Source: Prevotella scopos JCM 17725
Lineage (GTDB): Bacteria; Bacteroidota; Bacteroidia; Bacteroidales; Bacteroidaceae
Direction: 5' to 3'
Assembly: GCF_018127785.1 (NCBI RefSeq)
Contig: NZ_CP072389.1
Coordinates: 1,178,001 to 1,242,000, forward strand
DNA length: 64,000 nucleotides
Part shown: positions 55,334 to 64,000 of the stretch, in pieces
Numbering within the stretch: position 1 is the first letter of the stretch
Layout of the letters: the number at the start of each line of letters is the position of its first letter
Notes under the pieces: generated by a model
What the model saw: only the letters and a program-made list of their open reading frames with translations
Databases searched by the model: none
What the model was told of the DNA's origin: nothing
Position numbers and translations under genes: made by a program

Positions 55334-56665
55334 TTACTTATTCTTTTTATTCTTAAGAAACTCTGCTATCGCCTGATTAACATCCATACGCATGCCCCCT
55401 TTGTATGCGATGATGAATGACTGTGGGAAGTCTTTCAACAGCTTATTGCGTAGGCTGGCTATCTCATTATAATTCGTACTGGAACCTACGGTGTACTTAT
55501 AGAAGTTGCCTTCTTGTGTACAATCAATATCGTTTCGACCACGGAACAACTCACTGCCCGACCGCAACTGGCGGTTAGAGGCAATAATCTGCACCTTAAA
55601 CACGGGTTGGTTCTTCTGTGTCTCAGACTCTGCGTCATTACATGGGAGCAACTCGCGGATGGCATCTGAGATACGTTTCTTCGCCTCTTGTATCTTCGTC
55701 ATAGGGCGAGGCTTTGGTGTTGGTGCTGAAGAACGTGGTTGCTCAACAGGAACAGTAGTACGTGTGCTTTGTCCACGATCCGAAGGACGCGGCTTCTCAA
55801 CAGGGATTACAGCGTTTGGCCTACCTGCTGGTACAGTTGGGATAACGCGATCAACGACGATACGCTTATTCTCAGCAGGGCGATAAGGAACAACGATGCG
55901 TGAGTCATACTTATTCTTGTATTGTACAAAAGCATTGTAAATACCCTTCGCCATCGCATCGATACCTGTAGGAGAGTTCAGAAATTCCTCCTCATCAGCT
56001 GCTGTGATAAAGCCCAACTCTATCAAACAACTCGGCATATAACTCTCACGAAGTACGAGGAAACCCGCTTGATGAACGCCCTTGTCAACACGTCCGGCAC
56101 TAGAACAAACAGAGTTTTGTATCATTCGCGCCAGCTCAACACTTCTCTCCATGTTCGCATTCTGCATGAATTCAAACATGATATAGCTCTCAGAAGAGTT
56201 TGGATCGAAGCCCTGATAAGTCTGCTGATAGCCTTTCTCCATTGAGATAACGCCATTCTCACGCATCGCAACGTCGAGATTATCTTTCGCACGGTGCATA
56301 CCTAAGGTATAAACCTGGAAGCCTTTCACGTAACGCCCCGAACCCACGGAGTTCGTATGCACAGAGATAAAGAGGTCAGCCTTGGCTTTATTGGCAATAT
56401 CGGCACGCTGATGCAAAGGGATAAACACATCGGTCTTACGGGTATAAATCACATTAACATCCGGCATATTCTGCTCAACATAGCGACCGAAAGCCAAAGC
56501 TATATTCAAGTTGATGTCCTTCTCCTTTGATATAGCACCTATAGCACCTGCGTCATGACCACCATGACCAGGATCAATAACCAGTGTGAATCGTCCGTTT
56601 GAAGCTAAGGAAACGCTAACAAACATGACCAAGAAAACAAAGAGAAGCGATATTTTCTTAAACAT
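55334..56665 (-). CDS. N-acetylmuramoyl-L-alanine amidase (AmiC-like) with C-terminal SPOR-like domain
   Basis: 443 residues from ATG at 56665, chosen for its signal peptide (MFKKISLLFVFLVMFVSVSLA). The Amidase_3 domain (about 25-240) shows IDPGHGGHDAGAIG with zinc-binding His, a conserved Glu following at about 45-50, and LFISVHTNS. A Pro/Arg-rich linker (260-345, PRPSDRGQSTR...) leads to a domain with VQIIASNRQLRSGSELF and ...IIAYKGG, like SPOR. It cuts the amide bond between stem peptide and muramic acid during cell separation. SPOR-like domain suggests septal recruitment. Confidence 0.9.
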   Translation of the reverse strand: MFKKISLLFVFLVMFVSVSLASNGRFTLVIDPGHGGHDAGAIGAISKEKDINLNIALAFGRYVEQNMPDVNVIYTRKTDVFIPLHQRADIANKAKADLFISVHTNSVGSGRYVKGFQVYTLGMHRAKDNLDVAMRENGVISMEKGYQQTYQGFDPNSSESYIMFEFMQNANMERSVELARMIQNSVCSSAGRVDKGVHQAGFLVLRESYMPSCLIELGFITAADEEEFLNSPTGIDAMAKGIYNAFVQYKNKYDSRIVVPYRPAENKRIVVDRVIPTVPAGRPNAVIPVEKPRPSDRGQSTRTTVPVEQPRSSAPTPKPRPMTKIQEAKKRISDAIRELLPCNDAESETQKNQPVFKVQIIASNRQLRSGSELFRGRNDIDCTQEGNFYKYTVGSSTNYNEIASLRNKLLKDFPQSFIIAYKGGMRMDVNQAIAEFLKNKKNK

Positions 56666-56716
56666 ACTTAACCATTTAAACGACAAAGATACGGTTTTTC
56701 GTTGAAAACCAAGTCG

Positions 56717-57091
56717 CTAATCCTTGGTTTTATCATTTATTAAGTGTAATTCCACGCCTGCTCCGTCACAATCAGCACCCATTGGCGGATTAAGTTTCAC
56801 GAGTTCTAAGTCGATACTACTTATCATTGGAAAAGCCGCTGACAATGCTTCGACAATGGAACCAGCGACTGACTCTAACAGCTGGGCGGGACGTCTCATC
56901 ACCTCACGAATGACCTCAAAAGCCTCAGCATAGTTCAGCGTGTCCGCCACATCATCGCTCTTCATTGCCTTTGCAAGAGGATAGCCTATCCGTAGGTTGA
57001 TGACATACTCGTTACCGACAACCCGCTCCTGCTCGCCTACTCCGATGCGAGCATGGAAGTGAAGCCCTTGCAGAAGAATATAACTTGTCAT
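56717..57091 (-). CDS. folB: Dihydroneopterin aldolase
   Basis: 124 residues from ATG at 57091 (MTSYILLQGLHFHARIGV); an ATG four codons earlier is possible. The conserved Tyr/Glu and Lys of FolB are in HARIGVGEQERVV (Glu near 20) and VKLNPPMG (Lys near 100). It converts dihydroneopterin to 6-hydroxymethyl-dihydropterin in folate synthesis. It lies between the RNR gene and the amidase on the same strand. Confidence 0.93.
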   Translation of the reverse strand: MTSYILLQGLHFHARIGVGEQERVVGNEYVINLRIGYPLAKAMKSDDVADTLNYAEAFEVIREVMRRPAQLLESVAGSIVEALSAAFPMISSIDLELVKLNPPMGADCDGAGVELHLINDKTKD

Positions 57092-57172
57092 TATTTTTAT
57101 CATTCGTTAGGGAATGTGAGGGCATGACGAGCCGCCTGCCCTCTGACTTATTACGTTTTTACTACTCACTAT

Positions 57173-59773
57173 TTAGCCGCAACGTGAGGCTCCACAGTTG
57201 GTACAAATCAGGCAACCTTCTTGATAAACAAGGGTCTCTTGACCGCAGACAGGGCACTTCAGACCTGACGCACTCGTACCATCCGTAACATATTTCTTCA
57301 AAGCGCGCTCAACACCATTCTTCCAGGTGTTGATGCTTTCACTCTTCAATTGCAGCGAACCAACGAGCTTGATGACGTGGTCGATTGGCATACGATAACG
57401 CAGCACACCTGAAATCAGCTTCGCATAGTTCCAATACTCTGGGTTGAACTTCTCTGACAAGCCTTCAACGGTCGTCTTGTAGCCACGCTTATTCTCAAAC
57501 TGGAAGTCGTAACGATGGCTACCATCCTCAGCTGTCTGCTTGATAATCTTACCCTTCGTGACGCTCTTTGGAAGGGCAATACCTTCCTCATCATCCTGCA
57601 AACCGGTAAAGATTTCGTAAGGATAACCCTCTAACAAACCAACGAAAGCCACCCATTTCTCTTTATTGTTTTGGAAACGAACAACGTCGCATTCCAATTC
57701 CTTTGGACGAACTTCAATCACCTGTGGTCGACTGCTGAGGTGTTCGTGGTGTTCCTCGGCTGAGTTGAGATCTTTCGCCTTCTCTTCATCAGCTGGTTTC
57801 TCTTCTTTCTTCTTATCTTTCTTAGAGACAGAAATCATCACACCCGAACGGCTACCATCACGATAGATTGTACATCCCTTACAGCCGCTGCGCCATGCCT
57901 CAACATAGAGCTTATTGACTAATTCCTCATCAACCTGGTTAGGCAAGTTCACTGTCACGGAGATAGAATGGTCAACCCACTTCTGAATCTCACCTTGCAT
58001 ACGCACCTTCATCAGCCAATCAACATCGTTGGCTGTCGCTTTATAATAAGGTGAACGCTTCACAAGTGCGTCAATCTCTTCTTGGCTGTACTTCTTCTGC
58101 GTGTCGATTCCGTTTACCTCCATCCATGTCAAGAACTTACGGTGGTAAACGATGTACTCTTCAAAAGAGTCGCCCACCTCATCGACAAAGTCAACATGCA
58201 CATCGGCATCGTTAGGATTAACCTTACGACGACGTTTATAGACTGGCATGAAGACTGGCTCGATACCCGAGGTCGTCTGTGTCATCAGCGAGGTGGTACC
58301 CGTTGGTGCGATGGTCAGACAGGCAATATTACGACGACCATACTTCTTCATATCCTCGTAAAGCTGTCCATCAGCCTCCTTCAGACGAAGGATGAACGGA
58401 TTTTTCTCCTCACGCTTCGCATCATATATCTCAAAGGCTCCACGCTCCTCAGCCATTGTCACCGATGAGCGGTAAGCACTCAGTGCCAAGGCACGATGAA
58501 TCTCAACAGAGAAGTCGGTTGCCTCTTGAGTACCATAGCGTAAACCCATAGCGGCAATCATATCGCCTTCAGCGGTGATACCCACACCCGTACGACGACC
58601 CTGACAGCTCTTCTTCTTTATCTTCTCCCAGAGATGATACTCTGCAAGCTTAACCTCATCATCCTGAGGGTCGGTCTTAATCTTCGACATGATGAGGTCG
58701 ATTTTCTCCATCTCAAGGTCGATGATATCGTCCATCAAACGCTGTGCAAGTTGTGCATGACGTTTGAAAAGATCCATATCAAAACGTGCATGGTCAGTGA
58801 ATGGGTCGATAACATAGGAATAGAGATTCAACGAAAGAAGTCGGCAACTGTCGTAAGGACAGAGCGGAATCTCACCACACGGGTTGGTTGAAACGGTCTT
58901 GAAACCGAGGTCGGCATAACAGTCAGGAATGCTCTCGCGGATAATCGTATCCCAGAATAACACGCCTGGCTCAGCACTCTTCCATGCATTGTGTACAATC
59001 TTTCCCCATAGTTCCTTCGCTGACACTTCCTTTGTAACACTTGGCTGGTCGCTCTCCGTAGGGAACTGCTGCACGTATTTCTCATCCTTAACGACAGCCT
59101 GCATGAACTCATCGGTTATCTTCACCGATACATTGGCACCTGTCACCTTTCCTTCCTCCATCTTGGCATCAATAAAAGCCTCAGAGTCAGGATGCTTAAT
59201 ACTTACGGAAAGCATCAAGGCACCACGACGACCGTCCTGCGCTACCTCACGTGTACTGTTGGAGTAACGCTCCATGAAAGGGACAAGTCCTGTTGAAGTC
59301 AGAGCAGAATTGTTCACGGGTGAGCCCTTTGGACGGATGTGGGTCAGGTCATGTCCCACACCACCACGACGCTTCATCAGCTGCACCTGCTCCTCGTCAA
59401 TGCGCATAATAGCACCATAGGAATCGGCATCACCATCCAGTCCAATAACAAAACAATTGGACAAGGAGGCTACCTGATAGTTGTTGCCAATACCAGTCAT
59501 TGGACTTCCAGCAGGAATAATATATCGGAAATGGTCCAAGAGGTCGAACACCTCCTGAGCTGTCAATGGGTTTTTATACTTTTTTTCAATGCGAGCAATC
59601 TCATTGGCAATGCGCCAATGCATCTGTTCAGGCGATTTCTCATAGATATTTCCGAAGCTATCCTTCATCGCATACTTATTGACCCATACACGGGCAGCAA
59701 GTTCATCGCCACCGAAATAAGCCAATGCAGCTTGGAAAGCTTCATCGTATGAGTAAGTTTGATTGGTGTCCAT
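57173..59773 (-). CDS. nrdJ: Adenosylcobalamin-dependent (class II) ribonucleotide reductase
   Basis: 866 residues from ATG at 59773 (MDTNQTYSYDEAFQAALAYF); upstream codons of the same frame are in the region of the divergent nitroreductase promoter. Hallmarks: first Cys in SLSNCFVIGLD, DGRRGALM, NPCGEIPL with the thiyl-radical Cys, and the TIAPTGTTSLM loop. The C-terminus is a Cys-rich tail CPVCGQETL...CLICTNCGASRCG that delivers electrons to the active site. It reduces ribonucleotides to deoxyribonucleotides without oxygen, needing B12. A charged KKDKKKEEK linker stands before the C-terminal region. Confidence 0.95.
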   Translation of the reverse strand: MDTNQTYSYDEAFQAALAYFGGDELAARVWVNKYAMKDSFGNIYEKSPEQMHWRIANEIARIEKKYKNPLTAQEVFDLLDHFRYIIPAGSPMTGIGNNYQVASLSNCFVIGLDGDADSYGAIMRIDEEQVQLMKRRGGVGHDLTHIRPKGSPVNNSALTSTGLVPFMERYSNSTREVAQDGRRGALMLSVSIKHPDSEAFIDAKMEEGKVTGANVSVKITDEFMQAVVKDEKYVQQFPTESDQPSVTKEVSAKELWGKIVHNAWKSAEPGVLFWDTIIRESIPDCYADLGFKTVSTNPCGEIPLCPYDSCRLLSLNLYSYVIDPFTDHARFDMDLFKRHAQLAQRLMDDIIDLEMEKIDLIMSKIKTDPQDDEVKLAEYHLWEKIKKKSCQGRRTGVGITAEGDMIAAMGLRYGTQEATDFSVEIHRALALSAYRSSVTMAEERGAFEIYDAKREEKNPFILRLKEADGQLYEDMKKYGRRNIACLTIAPTGTTSLMTQTTSGIEPVFMPVYKRRRKVNPNDADVHVDFVDEVGDSFEEYIVYHRKFLTWMEVNGIDTQKKYSQEEIDALVKRSPYYKATANDVDWLMKVRMQGEIQKWVDHSISVTVNLPNQVDEELVNKLYVEAWRSGCKGCTIYRDGSRSGVMISVSKKDKKKEEKPADEEKAKDLNSAEEHHEHLSSRPQVIEVRPKELECDVVRFQNNKEKWVAFVGLLEGYPYEIFTGLQDDEEGIALPKSVTKGKIIKQTAEDGSHRYDFQFENKRGYKTTVEGLSEKFNPEYWNYAKLISGVLRYRMPIDHVIKLVGSLQLKSESINTWKNGVERALKKYVTDGTSASGLKCPVCGQETLVYQEGCLICTNCGASRCG

Positions 59774-59842
59774 TCTTGTCGTTTTAGAAATTTTTTCGTC
59801 TGCGAAGTTACGAATTGTTTTCCAAAATAGAAAACATTTACT

Positions 59843-59850
59843 TAACTTTG
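59843..59850 (+). promoter_or_regulatory. -7 box of the nitroreductase gene
   Basis: TAACTTTG, 20 bp before the ATG at 59871. Confidence 0.55.
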
Positions 59851-59870
59851 TAGCACCAAAATTATCCAAA

Positions 59871-60602
59871 ATGGAAACTATCAATACAAGAAAGACGATA
59901 AGGAAATATACCAATAAGGATGTTTCTGAGCCACTGTTAAGGGCTTTACTGGAGAAAGCAGAACGTACCCCAACAATGGGGAACCTACAACTTTACTCTG
60001 TTGTCATCACACGCGATGCGGAGAAGAAGGCACAACTTGCCCCTGCGCACTTCAATCAGCCGATGGTGGAGGGAGCACCTGTAGTACTGACATTCTGTGC
60101 CGACTTCCGCCGTACAACACTGTGGGCGGAGAACCGCAAGGCTACACCGGGTTACGACAACTTCCTCTCGTTCCTGAATGCTGCCACGGATGCGCTGCTC
60201 TATTGTCAGACTTTCTGCAACCTCGCAGAAGAAGAGGGCTTGGGCACTTGCTTCTTAGGTACGACAATCTACAACCCTAAGGCAATCATTGACGTATTAC
60301 AACTCCCTCGCCTAGTGATGCCTGTCGCCACCATCACACTCGGCTGGCCAGACGAAAACCCTCCTCTCGTTGACCGTCTGCCTATCGACAGCATCATCCA
60401 CAACGAGACGTATAATGACTACACGCCCGACCGCATCAACGCCTTCTATACGCCAAAGGAGCAGCTGCCTGAAAATAAGCATTTCGTTGAAATCAATAAC
60501 AAAGAAACCCTCGCACAAGTCTTCACCGACCTGCGTTATACGAAGGCTGCGAATGAGACCATCTCGAAGGAGTTGCTAGAGGTGTTGAAGGGGCAGTGGT
60601 AA
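59871..60602 (+). CDS. Nitroreductase-family FMN oxidoreductase
   Basis: 243 residues from ATG at 59871 (METINTRKTIRKYTNKDVSE); an upstream in-frame ATG lies before the promoter. The N-terminal TRKTIRKYTNK and later GLGTCFLGT (FMN contact) are typical of nitroreductase/FMN reductase (NfsA-like) enzymes; length fits. It uses NAD(P)H to reduce nitro groups, quinones or flavins; the physiological substrate is unknown. It is divergent from the RNR gene, 97 bp away. Confidence 0.88.
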   Translation: METINTRKTIRKYTNKDVSEPLLRALLEKAERTPTMGNLQLYSVVITRDAEKKAQLAPAHFNQPMVEGAPVVLTFCADFRRTTLWAENRKATPGYDNFLSFLNAATDALLYCQTFCNLAEEEGLGTCFLGTTIYNPKAIIDVLQLPRLVMPVATITLGWPDENPPLVDRLPIDSIIHNETYNDYTPDRINAFYTPKEQLPENKHFVEINNKETLAQVFTDLRYTKAANETISKELLEVLKGQW

Positions 60603-60633
60603 CCCACCCCATCCCTCCCCATCGGGGAGAGTA

Positions 60634-60768
60634 AGGGTGTTAATCATGCGCACATGTGGTGCATACCATCCGCACCACATGTGCATACCATCCGCACCAT
60701 TAGTGCTAGGCACCCGCACCAAACACGTGGGATATCAACACACACTCCACACGATGCGTTATAGAACC
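60634..60768. repeat. 135-bp interspersed repeat, copy 3
   Basis: A more diverged copy of 17621-17758 and 32925-33062, ending ACACGATGCGTTATAGAACC. It lies between two convergent genes. Confidence 0.85.
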
Positions 60769-60787
60769 AAAGTAATTATTAGCTTAC

Positions 60788-62995
60788 TTACAAACAAGCA
60801 ACAGTGAGACCTGCCATCACGATGCTGACCATACTCATCAGTTTGATAAGGATGTTAAGCGATGGGCCAGACGTGTCTTTGAATGGGTCGCCAACGGTGT
60901 CACCAACAATCGTTGCCTTGTGAGCGTCAGAGCCTTTACCACCATGGTTGCCCTCTTCAACAAACTTCTTGGCGTTGTCCCACGCACCACCAGCATTCGA
61001 CATGAAGACAGCAAGGGTGAAGCCTGCTGCTAAACCACCTACCAACAAACCTAATACACCTGCTACACCAAGTAAAAGACCTACGATGACAGGGATGATG
61101 ATAGCCAACAAAGATGGGATAATCATCTCGTGCTGAGCACTCTGTGTACTGATTTCTACACAGCGACCATAGTCTGGTGTGCCTGTTCCTTCTAATATGC
61201 CTTTAATCTCACGGAACTGACGGCGCACCTCTGCCACCATCTTACCAGCTGCTCTACCCACAGCACCCATTGTGAGACCGCAGAAGAGGAAGGCTGCCAT
61301 AGCACCGATGAACGCACCAACGAGAACCTTAGGATTCATCAGGTTGACCTGGAAGAAGTTCATGAAGTCTGGTATCGTAGCCTTGGTAGCATCGATGGTC
61401 TCGCCTGCAACATTCGTCATCTGTGTACCGACACGCGCCATGGCAATCTTGATTTCTTCAATATATGAAGCCAAGAGCGCTAACGCTGTCAACGCTGCAG
61501 AACCGATGGCAAAGCCCTTACCGGTAGCCGCTGTGGTGTTACCCAAGGCATCAAGGGCATCTGTACGCTGACGCACTTCCGCTCCTAGTTCGCTCATCTC
61601 AGCGTTACCACCCGCATTGTCGGCAATTGGTCCGTAGGCATCTGTTGCCAAGGTGATACCCAAGGTTGAGAGCATACCCACGGCAGCGATACCAATACCA
61701 TAGAGTCCGTGCTGGATAGAAAGCGCAGACATAGACATGTCGAAGCCGTTAGCACAGAGATAACTCAGCATGATAGCGATGGAAATAGCGAGGACAGGAA
61801 TACAAGTAGAAATCATACCCGTACCTATACCTTTTATAATAACAGTAGCTGAACCCGTTTGACTTGCCTCTGAGATAGCCTTTGTTGGCGTGTAACTCTG
61901 GGAAGTATAGTACTCTGTAGCTTGACCGATGACAACACCAGCTGCCAAACCAGCAATCACAGAGAAGCTGACGCCGAGCCAGTTCTCAAGGCCTAAGAGA
62001 TAGAGAATCAGGAAGCTCGCTGCAGCAATGAGTACGGCAGCCGTGTTCGTACCAAGTCCTAAAGCGCGGAGGAGGTCCTTCATCGTTGCTCCTTCCTTCG
62101 TTCTTACTAAGAAGATACCGAACAAACTCAAGAAGACACCCACAGCAGCGATGAGCATTGGAGCAATGACAGCACGCAACTGCATGTCGCCTGCTGACGC
62201 TGCAAAGGCGGTAGCACCCAAGGCAGCAGTTGAGAGAATCGAACCGCAATAGCTCTCGTAGAGGTCGGCACCCATACCAGCCACGTCGCCCACGTTATCG
62301 CCTACGTTATCGGCAATCGTTGCAGGGTTGCGTGGGTCGTCCTCAGGGATATTGGCTTCCACCTTACCAACGAGGTCGGCACCAACGTCAGCCGCCTTCG
62401 TATAGATACCACCACCGACACGTGCAAACAAAGCCTGTGTAGATGCACCCATACCGAAGGTCAGCATCGTTGTCGTAATGGTGATGAGCATCTCGCTTGG
62501 CGTCATCTTATCAGCGTAGAACCAAGTGAGGACAATGAACCAAATAGCAATGTCTAACAAGCCCAGTCCTACAACGACTAAACCCATGACAGCACCCGAA
62601 CGGAAGGCAATCTTGAGTCCATCATTGAGTCCATTACGGGCTGCATTGGCTGTTCTAGCACTAGCATAGGTTGCGGTTTTCATACCGAAGAAACCTGCAA
62701 GGCCAGAGAAGAAACCACCTGTCAAGAAGGCGAAAGGCACCCATTCGTTCTGGGCATTGAAGCCGTAAGCCATGATGGCGAAGATGATAGCGAGGACTAC
62801 AAAGACAATCAATACGATTTTGTACTGCTGTTTCAGATACGCCATTGCGCCTCGTCTTACGTACTCAGCAATCTCAATCATACGTGGTGTGCCTTCCTCG
62901 GCTTTAATCATGGACCTAAAGAAGTACCATGCCATTCCCAATGCGCACACTGATGCAATAGGGATGAGCCAAAAAACTTGTGGAATGTGTTCCAT
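60788..62995 (-). CDS. hppA: Membrane-bound pyrophosphatase (K+-stimulated, ion-pumping)
   Basis: 735 residues, about 16 membrane helices. Pyrophosphate-binding Asp clusters are in [20 protein letters not shown] and [19 protein letters not shown], and near the C-terminus in [27 protein letters not shown] near residue 490 has Ala where K+-independent enzymes have Lys, so it should be K+-dependent; Na+ or H+ pumping cannot be fixed from this alone. It uses PPi hydrolysis to drive ions across the membrane. Promoter TTTG (63071-63068), 18 bp, TATATTTG (63049-63042). Confidence 0.93.
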   Translation of the reverse strand: MEHIPQVFWLIPIASVCALGMAWYFFRSMIKAEEGTPRMIEIAEYVRRGAMAYLKQQYKIVLIVFVVLAIIFAIMAYGFNAQNEWVPFAFLTGGFFSGLAGFFGMKTATYASARTANAARNGLNDGLKIAFRSGAVMGLVVVGLGLLDIAIWFIVLTWFYADKMTPSEMLITITTTMLTFGMGASTQALFARVGGGIYTKAADVGADLVGKVEANIPEDDPRNPATIADNVGDNVGDVAGMGADLYESYCGSILSTAALGATAFAASAGDMQLRAVIAPMLIAAVGVFLSLFGIFLVRTKEGATMKDLLRALGLGTNTAAVLIAAASFLILYLLGLENWLGVSFSVIAGLAAGVVIGQATEYYTSQSYTPTKAISEASQTGSATVIIKGIGTGMISTCIPVLAISIAIMLSYLCANGFDMSMSALSIQHGLYGIGIAAVGMLSTLGITLATDAYGPIADNAGGNAEMSELGAEVRQRTDALDALGNTTAATGKGFAIGSAALTALALLASYIEEIKIAMARVGTQMTNVAGETIDATKATIPDFMNFFQVNLMNPKVLVGAFIGAMAAFLFCGLTMGAVGRAAGKMVAEVRRQFREIKGILEGTGTPDYGRCVEISTQSAQHEMIIPSLLAIIIPVIVGLLLGVAGVLGLLVGGLAAGFTLAVFMSNAGGAWDNAKKFVEEGNHGGKGSDAHKATIVGDTVGDPFKDTSGPSLNILIKLMSMVSIVMAGLTVACL

Positions 62996-63041
62996 AATTC
63001 AAAATATTTAGGTTATGTAATATATAGATTATAATTCGGCG

Positions 63042-63071
63042 CAAATATATAAAAAAATATTGATAAGCAAA
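63042..63071 (-). promoter_or_regulatory. Promoter of the membrane pyrophosphatase gene
   Basis: Minus-strand TTTG at 63071-63068, about 18 bp, TATATTTG at 63049-63042. The rest of the 62996-63434 gap holds the terminator at 63343-63372 and no gene. Confidence 0.65.
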
Positions 63072-63342
63072 ATGATTTAAGGAAAAATAAAGGAACTGGT
63101 AATTAGGCTAGCAAACAGTAAACTGCCCCCTCTATCAAAGGGAATGAAATGCAAGATACCCCTTGGGGAGTTGATGGGTTAACAAATTGCTTGTGTTTTA
63201 GACAGAATGACACAAAGACATGTTTTTTCAATGACATATTGTCTAATCGATTCATTGCTCGATTTAGCCATTAACCCCTAAGGTTAATCTGTACATTCAG
63301 CCTCATCATTCGTGTGATTCGTAGCCGATTGGCTATAAAAAA

Positions 63343-63372
63343 AGACAGAAAGCATATTCACGCTTTCTGTCT
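63343..63372 (-). terminator. Terminator of the last (hypothetical) gene
   Basis: AGACAGAAAGC (63343-63353) pairs with GCTTTCTGTCT (63362-63372); on the minus strand TTTTTTT follows. Confidence 0.8.
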
Positions 63373-63434
63373 TCCTGATGTTTTACATTCTCTTCTGCTT
63401 TAAGTCAACCAACAGAAGTTCCTCCCTCTTCCGC

Positions 63435-64000
63435 TTAGAACCAGAAGCCGGCATCGCTGTGCTTGCTTTCTCCATGGAAATTCCACCAGAAATCGAGGAC
63501 AGCTGTCTTGATATCGGTTATTCCAAAGGCATCCATCAGCGAACGGATTGACACGAGGTTGCTCTCAGAATAATCCTTTGCATCGTTGCTTAACTTATCG
63601 AAATCAGTGTCGAAAACCTTTGAATCGAGTTCACGCTCATCGCTGTCCATATAGATATTCATTGGTACGACGATGGTTGGCAACCACGCTTCATCCTTCA
63701 ACTGACGTTCGGTTGGTGCGCAGAAAGGACTAGCCTCACCATTTATAAACTTAGACTTATGCGCGCGCATCAGGCGAATTTCGAGGTTAAACTGCTTATG
63801 CGTACGCAAAAACTTAAAGTAGCCTTTTTGTCCGATAGGGTTCGACTGACCAGTGAATTTAGCACCGTCATACTTGTTAGTCTTATTCCATGGGTCCGTA
63901 TCACAATATACGTAATCAAAAATTCCTTTGAGTTCACGTCCGTAGCCTCCTTCTTTCCGCCATAAGAAGGGCGAATATTATCTACCATGAAGAAGTGCTG
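63435..64000 (-). pseudogene. Hypothetical gene, frameshifted and cut by the window end
   Basis: The C-terminal frame (stop at 63435) extends backwards past an internal ATG at 63809 through KFTGQSNPIGQKGYFKFLRT and GYGRELKGIFDYVYCDTDPW to about 63955. There it hits a stop; the reading continues in the neighbouring frame as HFFMVDNIRPSYGGK to the window end. So one base is gained or lost in the purine-rich stretch near 63948-63962. The visible part (about 188 residues) is rich in acidic and aromatic residues with no membrane segment. I do not recognise the family. A consensus error is possible. Confidence 0.55.

Overview
The window looks like a chromosome segment of an oral-type Prevotella (Bacteroidota; P. 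melaninogenica or a close relative is my best guess). The reasons are Bacteroidota promoters (TTTG, about 20 bp, TAnnTTTG) ahead of many genes, a C10 cysteine protease with a type IX secretion tail, GLPGLI-family proteins, a class II B12-dependent ribonucleotide reductase, and dense families of short intergenic repeats.

Layout. 1-4.7 kb: end of an integrated mobile element, all on the minus strand (AbiE-type toxin/antitoxin, excisionase-like HTH proteins, primase/helicase), followed by a perfect 19-bp palindrome and an orphan promoter/terminator pair. 5.3-10 kb: HutD-like protein, C10 protease, two decayed small genes. 10.4-17.5 kb: a TolC/HlyD/ABC efflux operon with a divergent AraC regulator, with one copy of a 40-bp palindrome on each side. 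18-27 kb: luxS and MTA/SAH nucleosidase, YfhO-like membrane protein, NhaA antiporter, an unknown secreted protein bracketed by two copies of a 150-bp MITE-like element, and an EttA-type ABC-F protein. 27.4-28.5 kb: three tandem copies of a tiny membrane-protein gene, the last truncated. 28.8-32.6 kb: a GH31 glycosidase with dockerin-like and cohesin-like C-terminal domains.

33-49.4 kb is the most interesting part: a minus-strand peptide-export locus. A 52-codon gene at 47532-47690, absent from the supplied gene predictions, encodes a peptide with a double-glycine leader. Around it are a peptidase-like C39 domain plus VKOR-thioredoxin protein (split by a frameshift), a C39-peptidase ABC exporter, a very short HlyD-like protein, three GLPGLI proteins, three TonB-receptor-like outer-membrane proteins, and the N-terminal stub of a radical SAM enzyme. 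I infer that the peptide is exported, trimmed after Gly-Gly and possibly disulfide-bonded, in a 'GG-Bacteroidales' type system whose rSAM maturase has been lost.

49.8-64 kb: miniature insertion-sequence derivatives, a CE1-like esterase with a frameshifted signal peptide, then housekeeping genes (dnaA; MCE protein, amidase, folB and class II RNR on the minus strand; nitroreductase; membrane pyrophosphatase) and a frameshifted hypothetical gene cut by the window end. Several frameshifts are present; two lie in T7 tracts that one extra T would repair, so either consensus errors or slippage are possible.
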